Shown here: in pieces, positions 58,820 to 64,000 of the stretch
Layout: the number at the start of each line of letters is the position of its first letter
Position numbering within the stretch: the stretch's first letter is position 1
Source: JAUVUV01 sp964548275
GTDB taxonomy: Bacteria; Gemmatimonadota; Glassbacteria; GWA2-58-10
Direction: 5' to 3'
DNA: 64,000 nucleotides
NCBI GenBank assembly: GCA_964548275.1
Contig: CAZJQI010000004.1
Span: forward strand, 44,933-108,932
The notes under the pieces: generated by a model
Databases searched by the model: none
What the model saw: the letters and a program-made list of their open reading frames with translations, nothing else
Told to the model about the DNA's origin: nothing
Translations under genes and position numbers: made by a program

Positions 58820-60853
58820 ATGACCGGTTCGATTAACAAGCTGGCCTCGCTGTTGACAGCTTTCCTGTGTTCACTCGTCTGGCTTTGCCCGCCCGAGAAC
58901 CTTTACGCCAGGCATCCGGTCAGCAGGGAGCATCCCCGTCTGCTGGGGACACGCGAGGAGTTGAAGGAGCTTGCCCGGCAGCGTCAGGAAGACTGGATCA
59001 GGGTCGTGGAGGTGGTCACCCAGAGAGAAGGCGGCGACCACGAACGGATGATCGGGATGTCCCTGATGTACGTGATCGAAGGGAACGAGGACACGGGGAG
59101 GAAAGCCGTGCAGATGGCCATGCAATATGTCAACGGCCCCATCCGGGTAGGCCATGTCCGTTTCGGGGATGATTTGGCCCGCTGCGCGATTGTCTATGAC
59201 CTTTGCTATCCCCTCTGGACTTGCGATGAACAGGAGAAATTCCACCGGTATATGAACGCCACTGTGGATGCCAATGTGCGCTCGGAGACCTCCCCGTTTC
59301 ACAACGGCTGGTACAGCTACAAGCACTGGGGGATCGGCATGGCGGCGTATGCATGCTATTACGATAACGAGCGCGCCCCTGAGATTCTGGCCGCGATGGA
59401 AAAAGAGTACCGTGAGCGCGTGGTCCCCTCATTCAAATTAGCCGGGAATGGGGGCGGCTGGGCGGAAGGCTACTATGTCAACTACTGGACCTATGAATGG
59501 ATGTTTTTCTGCGATGTTGCACTGCGCTGCGAGGGGGTGGATTATTTCGGCATGTCACCCGAGTTCCTTGGCCGGCGTGCAATCGCTGGCATGTTCGAGG
59601 CTTTCCCGGGTATAGGCGAGCACAATTCGCGACGGCAGATTCACATGGGTGACGGCTGCGGGAAGATTCCCGGTAACGACCGCGACAAGACACTCTCGGC
59701 CAGGCGCATCCTGGTCAACCGTTTCTGCGACGACCCGGATCACCAGGTGGTTCACGCCTTCAACGAGACCACACCGAAATCCTGCATGGTGGTCAATGCC
59801 TACAAGGATTTCCTCTGGCGCGATCCCAGTGTGAAGAAAGGCGACCTGAAAAATTTCAGGCTATCGCATTTCAGTCCTGGCCCCGGTTATGTCTATGCGC
59901 GCAGCTCGTGGGATGAGGATGCTACCTATTTCTTTTTCAAATGCGGCGACCGTTTCACCGCCCACCAGCACCTGGACAACGGCCATTTTCTGATCTACAA
60001 GTACAACGAGTTGGCCGGCGACGGCGGCCAGTACGATACCTGGAACTCGCCCCACGAAGTCAACTACCTCGTTCGCACAATCGCCCACAACACGGTAACA
60101 GTGTATGACCCAGAGGAGACCTGGCCGGATATCAGAAAGGGCGATGTCACAGGCAATGACGGCGGGCAGCACCACAATTGGCCGCACCACAATGGCTCAG
60201 TCGAGGATGCGGCAGCCTGGCAGGCCGGACGCGATCTGTACGACATAACGGACATGGTTGCTTTCGAGGACCGGGGAGACTATTTGTATGTGGCAGGCGA
60301 TTGTTCGAGGGCTTATTCAGCAAAAAAGCTCGATTATTTCACCCGGCAGATTGTTTATATCAGGCCCGGCACCTTTGTGGTATTCGATCGGGTGAGGAGC
60401 AAAAGGGCGGAGTTCGAGAAGAAGTGGTTGCTCCAGATTATGAAACAGCCGGAGGGTGAAGCACCGAACCTGGTGGTGACCAATGGTTGCGGCAGGCTGT
60501 TCGTCCAGACTGTTCTGCCGCGCAATGCCTGTACCAAGCTGTTTTCTGGAGATGTTCTTTACAGCTACGGTGGTAGGAGCTATCCCCCTGTGAGAGTTTT
60601 CGGCCCGCTGCCAGAGTGCCGCCTGGAGGTCTCACCTCCCGAACCCTCTCTGGAGGATTTCTTTCTGCACGTACTGACCGCCACTGAGAGCACGGTAAGT
60701 TCTGTTCCACAGGCAACGGCAAGTGTTACGGATGATGATGTAACAGTCACTCTCGGCACGACAAGACTCACCTTTATCAAAAACCGTGTCGCTGGCGAGA
60801 TTGAAATTTCAGGCCGTAGTTTCCAATTAGGCGAGAAAATCGGGCGTGATTAA
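58820..60853 (+). CDS. Heparinase II/III-like secreted protein, tandem copy 2
   Basis: 677 residues. Sec signal (LASLLTAFLCSLVWLCPPEN), no lipobox evident, unlike copy 1. It shares REHPRLLGTREELKEL, HNGWYSYKHWGIGMAAYACY, KCGDRFTAHQHLDNGHFLI, VRTIAHNTVTVYDPEETWPD and YLYVAGDCSRAYSAKK with its upstream neighbour. The 56-base gap and colinearity show a tandem duplication followed by divergence. Different anchoring (free or periplasmic versus lipid-anchored) suggests division of labour on one substrate, for example surface endo-cleavage against periplasmic oligosaccharide processing. That is inference. Confidence 0.87.
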   Translation: MTGSINKLASLLTAFLCSLVWLCPPENLYARHPVSREHPRLLGTREELKELARQRQEDWIRVVEVVTQREGGDHERMIGMSLMYVIEGNEDTGRKAVQMAMQYVNGPIRVGHVRFGDDLARCAIVYDLCYPLWTCDEQEKFHRYMNATVDANVRSETSPFHNGWYSYKHWGIGMAAYACYYDNERAPEILAAMEKEYRERVVPSFKLAGNGGGWAEGYYVNYWTYEWMFFCDVALRCEGVDYFGMSPEFLGRRAIAGMFEAFPGIGEHNSRRQIHMGDGCGKIPGNDRDKTLSARRILVNRFCDDPDHQVVHAFNETTPKSCMVVNAYKDFLWRDPSVKKGDLKNFRLSHFSPGPGYVYARSSWDEDATYFFFKCGDRFTAHQHLDNGHFLIYKYNELAGDGGQYDTWNSPHEVNYLVRTIAHNTVTVYDPEETWPDIRKGDVTGNDGGQHHNWPHHNGSVEDAAAWQAGRDLYDITDMVAFEDRGDYLYVAGDCSRAYSAKKLDYFTRQIVYIRPGTFVVFDRVRSKRAEFEKKWLLQIMKQPEGEAPNLVVTNGCGRLFVQTVLPRNACTKLFSGDVLYSYGGRSYPPVRVFGPLPECRLEVSPPEPSLEDFFLHVLTATESTVSSVPQATASVTDDDVTVTLGTTRLTFIKNRVAGEIEISGRSFQLGEKIGRD

Positions 60854-61007
60854 TTTTTGGGTCAAAAACTATCACTTCCGCTGACAGTCTATATCTTATT
60901 TACGGGGTTGTGGATAAGAGTGGGTCAACAGACAGTCGACTGGCATGGTTGATTTGCCCGAATCCGATTTTTGGGCGAACTTGGGCGAATGGTTAAATCT
61001 AGGAGCC

Positions 61008-62312
61008 TCAGCCTTCTCCCTCCTCAATCAGTTTCTGCAAACGGGGGCTCAGGGCGCCGCACTTGAGGTATTCTTTTATCTCTCTTTTATCATCCTGTAT
61101 CTTAACCTTTACATAAAGCAAGTCCTCACAGGAAAATCCATCATCGATGCTCTTACTGCAATAAATGGTGTGCGGCAGGGAATTACTTTCTAACGGTGGA
61201 TTTACCTTTGCCGAATCGAACGGACAACAGTCGATAATCTCTTGCAGTTTTACATCAAAATCGCCTCCGAGCAGTTTTTGCATGTTAAAAAGGCCAGCTA
61301 GGTTACAAACCATTTCCCAGGCGGAACCTCCCTTGCGTTTGTACAGCCTGGTCAGGCCTAAAAGGACATGTACTAAGCCGCAACGCCGCTTGTAGAGTTT
61401 GCCAAGGATTTCGAGCTGGGCTGGAGAAAAATTATAGCGCAAGCGGTACGGCATGCGGGAAACCATTTCATCCACAAGGTCAGTAAAATGCAGAAGGAGA
61501 GTATTTCTGTGTTTAAGATCCTCAGGATCAGGGTTATGATGGTTGGCGATGATATGCAAAACTTCCCTGTGTTGGTAAGGATTCATGTTCAACTCTGCAT
61601 CTTGAAACAAGCTCGCACCGCATTCCTGATGCTGTTCAATAAACTCGGCGAGACTATCAGTGGAGAAATCGTCCAGAGATTCAAGCTCTGGGTAAGGGGA
61701 AGTCTTAAGAATGCCTAAATCATGCAGCAGGGCGGCAGTGCCGAGACTCACCAGGGAGAGCAACGTCCAGCGAAGACGAAGGCCAAGTGCCACCGAAAGC
61801 AACGCTGTCCTGACACTGTGTTCGAGGATAAGATCCAGGGGTTTAGCCTGTTCACCAGTGTTATACTTGGCATCGTACATGCAACGGACAATATCCGGGT
61901 TGGAAAACAGTATCTCCATCACCCGCATAACCTTTGCCTGAAGTTCTCCATCAGCGAGAAAATTAGTGTACTCCTTGCCTGATATCACACCTTCAGCAAT
62001 GCGGTTAAGGTCCTCTTTTACTACATTTTTAATATAGTTTATGGCAAACTCGTCATCCATTATAAACACTTTGCTGCTTACCGGCGCTATCTGCGGGGAA
62101 AAGTTCCGGATTGACTTGATCGCCTTCTCTGTCAGACATCCGTCGCCGAGTTCACGACGGGTTATCAGGAAGCTGCCGGCTCTCAACTCGATATCCTTAT
62201 CAAGTATCATTCCAGGCACCAAATGATCAGTATGCACAAGCACGTTAGCACCTCTACTGTTATAAACTGCCTTTTGAAAGGCTGTTGGAATAATTGATTG
62301 TTGAAATGGCAT
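61008..62312 (-). CDS. HD-domain (HD-GYP-like) phosphohydrolase without GYP motif
   Basis: 434 residues, cytoplasmic. After an N-terminal region with a DUF3391-like feel (LVPGMILDKDIELRAGSFLI), an HD domain spans ~160-330: ILEHSVRTALLSVALGL, the HD pair in ALLHDLGILKTSPYPEL, a histidine pair in IANHHNPDPEDLKH, and HFTDLVDEMVSRM. HD-GYP phosphodiesterases that degrade c-di-GMP share this scaffold. The GYP signature itself is absent, so the nucleotide and even the activity are uncertain. The C-terminal ~100 residues are unknown. Converges on the lyase cluster; shares strand with the surface protein to its right. Confidence 0.75.
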   Translation of the reverse strand: MPFQQSIIPTAFQKAVYNSRGANVLVHTDHLVPGMILDKDIELRAGSFLITRRELGDGCLTEKAIKSIRNFSPQIAPVSSKVFIMDDEFAINYIKNVVKEDLNRIAEGVISGKEYTNFLADGELQAKVMRVMEILFSNPDIVRCMYDAKYNTGEQAKPLDLILEHSVRTALLSVALGLRLRWTLLSLVSLGTAALLHDLGILKTSPYPELESLDDFSTDSLAEFIEQHQECGASLFQDAELNMNPYQHREVLHIIANHHNPDPEDLKHRNTLLLHFTDLVDEMVSRMPYRLRYNFSPAQLEILGKLYKRRCGLVHVLLGLTRLYKRKGGSAWEMVCNLAGLFNMQKLLGGDFDVKLQEIIDCCPFDSAKVNPPLESNSLPHTIYCSKSIDDGFSCEDLLYVKVKIQDDKREIKEYLKCGALSPRLQKLIEEGEG

Positions 62313-62352
62313 TTATCTTTGAAAACCACGAATTACTTAATAATAGAGATAT

Positions 62353-64000
62353 TTATTTTACCATCACCATCTTACGTATCTGAACAAAATCTCCAGCCTC
62401 AAACCGGTAAAGGTATACGCCGCTGGGAAGAGCGCGTCCCGATTTATCCGTACCATCCCATACCACGCTGTAGCTGCCGGGTTGGCCCACTCTATTCACG
62501 AGGACTCGCAACACACGGCCGCGGAGATCGAAGATTTTAAGAGTGATTTTTTTAGTAACGCCGTCAGGTACACTGTAACTAATGGTTGTCGATGGATTGA
62601 AGGGGTTAGGAGAGTTCTGGCTGAGAGCGAAAGAACCATGACCCACAACCACCGCCGAGCAGCTGACTCTTACAACAAGTTCCACGTTGTCGGGATCGTT
62701 ACTGACAATTACAATCTCAGCATTATGATCACCGGACTCACTCGGCTTAAACGTTACTGTCACTATTTCTGTTTGGCCGGGATTGATCGTAGCCGAGTTC
62801 AGGCTGACAAAGAACGATCCGTTGTCACTGCTGATGTCGGTTATAACCAGGTCTGCATTGCCGTCATTGGTGATTTTGAAAATACCGCTTCCAGTGCTGC
62901 CGATCATGACACTATCGAGATCCACGGAACTAGTCGATAATTTTATTACAGGTACTGATTGCTCAATTCCATTGCCGCTGACACTCACTGCAAGCGTTGC
63001 TTTATCACTATCGTTACTCGTGATTGTTAAATTTGCCTTTTGTATTCCGGCTAATTCCGGGTTGAATCTTATTTCTACCCTCAGGATCGTACCTGCAATC
63101 AGGGTGGCCGATTCAGGACTGACAGAGAACATGTCATTATCGATGCTGATGCCGGCTATAACGAGAACCGCATCGCCTTTGTTGGTAATGTATAAAGTTC
63201 CTGTTGCACTTGTTCCAACTGTTACATCACCAAAATCAATTGAGGTTGCCGACAGGGTTATCTCAAGAGCCGGAGGCTCAATACAAATGCCGATTATATT
63301 AAAAGTAAGAGTCCCCTCGTCCGGGTTGTTGCTCATGACCGTTAACGTAGTGCTCTGAGTACCGGCCAAGCTCGGGCTGAAAGTCACTTCAACCTCCTGG
63401 GTTTCCTCAGGTGCAATATTGGCAGAATTTGGAGCAACAGAAAACGCTGGATTATCAACGCTGATACTGGTTACAAAAAGATCTTGGTTTCCAAGATTGG
63501 CAATATTGAAAGTATATATTACGCTGCTGCCAACTATCACATTACCAATATCGACATTTTCAATCTCAGTGTCACTCATCTCATCAGAAGGGTCCAATAT
63601 TATAACTATTTTCGGGTCCGAAGGTTCAATACCCTTACCGCTTGCCAGGACAATGAGTGTTTCCTCGTCTGTGTCGTTACTGGTTATCGTGATCATGGCA
63701 TTATGGCTTCCAACTGAAATCGAAGGCCAGTTGGGTGTGGAACTTGTCTGATCCACTCCCCAGCCCCGACGGATATCGTAAAATCCCGACTCAACTCCAT
63801 CCAAGATGTATAGTTGATAACTCGGATTCGGGCTGAAAGTTACTGTAACCACCTGGTTCTGACCGGGCAGGATAGTGGCCGAATCCGGGCTGACGCTGAA
63901 ATTTTCATTGCCACTGTTTATGCCGCTTACCACCAGGTCCGCATCGCCTTCATTGGTGATCGTAAATGTTAAAATGCTGCTTGTGTCCACGGTCACATTA
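62353..64000 (-). CDS. ASH/choice-of-anchor D repeat surface protein with C-terminal sorting domain (partial)
   Basis: The frame runs off the right edge, so the N-terminus is missing. About 548 residues are visible: four ~100-residue immunoglobulin-like repeats of the ASH (HYDIN/choice-of-anchor D) kind, each with 'TxTITNxGxADLVVxxI' and 'VTVTFxPxxxGxxxAxIxIxSNDPD' patterns. The C-terminal ~85 residues begin SFALSQNSPNPFNPSTTISY and continue as a FlgD-like immunoglobulin fold ending PSGVYLYRFEAG...RKMVMVK. That ending is characteristic of exported proteins in FCB-group bacteria. The first visible repeat is interrupted by a ~37-residue insertion (PSYQLYILDGVESGFYDIRR onward). Confidence 0.85.
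   Translation of the reverse strand, partial: NVTVDTSSILTFTITNEGDADLVVSGINSGNENFSVSPDSATILPGQNQVVTVTFSPNPSYQLYILDGVESGFYDIRRGWGVDQTSSTPNWPSISVGSHNAMITITSNDTDEETLIVLASGKGIEPSDPKIVIILDPSDEMSDTEIENVDIGNVIVGSSVIYTFNIANLGNQDLFVTSISVDNPAFSVAPNSANIAPEETQEVEVTFSPSLAGTQSTTLTVMSNNPDEGTLTFNIIGICIEPPALEITLSATSIDFGDVTVGTSATGTLYITNKGDAVLVIAGISIDNDMFSVSPESATLIAGTILRVEIRFNPELAGIQKANLTITSNDSDKATLAVSVSGNGIEQSVPVIKLSTSSVDLDSVMIGSTGSGIFKITNDGNADLVITDISSDNGSFFVSLNSATINPGQTEIVTVTFKPSESGDHNAEIVIVSNDPDNVELVVRVSCSAVVVGHGSFALSQNSPNPFNPSTTISYSVPDGVTKKITLKIFDLRGRVLRVLVNRVGQPGSYSVVWDGTDKSGRALPSGVYLYRFEAGDFVQIRKMVMVK

Noticed and set aside
61711..61982. Plus-strand frames inside the HD-domain gene
   Set aside because: Shadows of a minus-strand gene with intact HD motif; no independent signals.

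Overview
The window reads as a chromosomal segment of a Gram-negative, probably anaerobic bacterium of the FCB (Fibrobacteres-Chlorobi-Bacteroidetes) sphere or a neighbouring candidate phylum. The evidence is a secreted ASH-repeat protein ending in the typical SPNPFNPST plus FlgD-like C-terminal sorting region, many lipoprotein and Sec signal peptides on carbohydrate-active enzymes, a cohesin/dockerin protein, and a NAD-linked hydrogenase/heterodisulfide-reductase-like operon. The exact phylum cannot be fixed from the sequence alone. TGA, TAA and TAG all serve as stops.

Layout. (1) 1-8560: amino-acid metabolism (partial ilvE-like, argD, argJ, class V aminotransferase, proC, hom, gdhA), closed by a strong terminator. 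(2) 8578-15000: two unknown minus-strand genes, then lexA with an unusual phased-repeat promoter, a 55-codon ORF and dinB. Behind dinB is an AT-rich TcmP/radical-SAM pair, then only the first ~67 codons of a DnaE-type PHP domain. This looks like an SOS mutagenesis cassette that was interrupted and lost its polymerase. (3) 15026-18930: YihY-family membrane protein, nucleoside phosphorylase, sugar nucleotidyltransferase, cohesin-dockerin protein. (4) 19294-39505: an intact tRNA-Asp(GUC) followed 20,129 bp later by an exact 44-bp copy of its 3' end, which defines an integrated island. Its left edge carries wrecks (radC with a nonsense codon, an amidohydrolase tail, a truncated creatininase). Its body carries all-plus-strand genes for glycan degradation and L-rhamnose use: deacetylase, SGNH esterase, ceramidase-like protein, GH3, GH78 rhamnosidase, FGGY kinase, rhamnose isomerase, class II aldolase, and APC and NCS1 transporters. 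(5) 39586-48869: an eight-gene minus-strand operon, hdrC-hdrB-[hdrA N-half::nuoE]-nuoF-[nuoG-like::hdrA C-half]-mvhD-mvhG-mvhA. (6) 49374-60853: a second polysaccharide region with three heparinase II/III-like proteins (two tandem paralogs), a GH123-like enzyme, a secreted protein of unknown family and a small lipoprotein, plus a cloverleaf-like inverted-repeat element at 56448-56528. (7) 61008-64000: an HD-domain protein and the C-terminal part of an ASH-repeat surface protein.

The most remarkable system is region 5. HdrA, normally one electron-bifurcating flavoprotein, is cut inside its first ferredoxin motif. Its N-terminal half is fused to a NuoE domain, its C-terminal half to a NuoG-like [2Fe-2S]/[4Fe-4S] module, and a NuoF NADH-binding subunit is encoded between them. 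Together with MvhADG and HdrBC this predicts one complex linking H2, NAD(H) and an Hdr-type (disulfide or ferredoxin) couple, with the flavin fold assembled from two polypeptides. The function is inferred; the domain architecture is directly visible.
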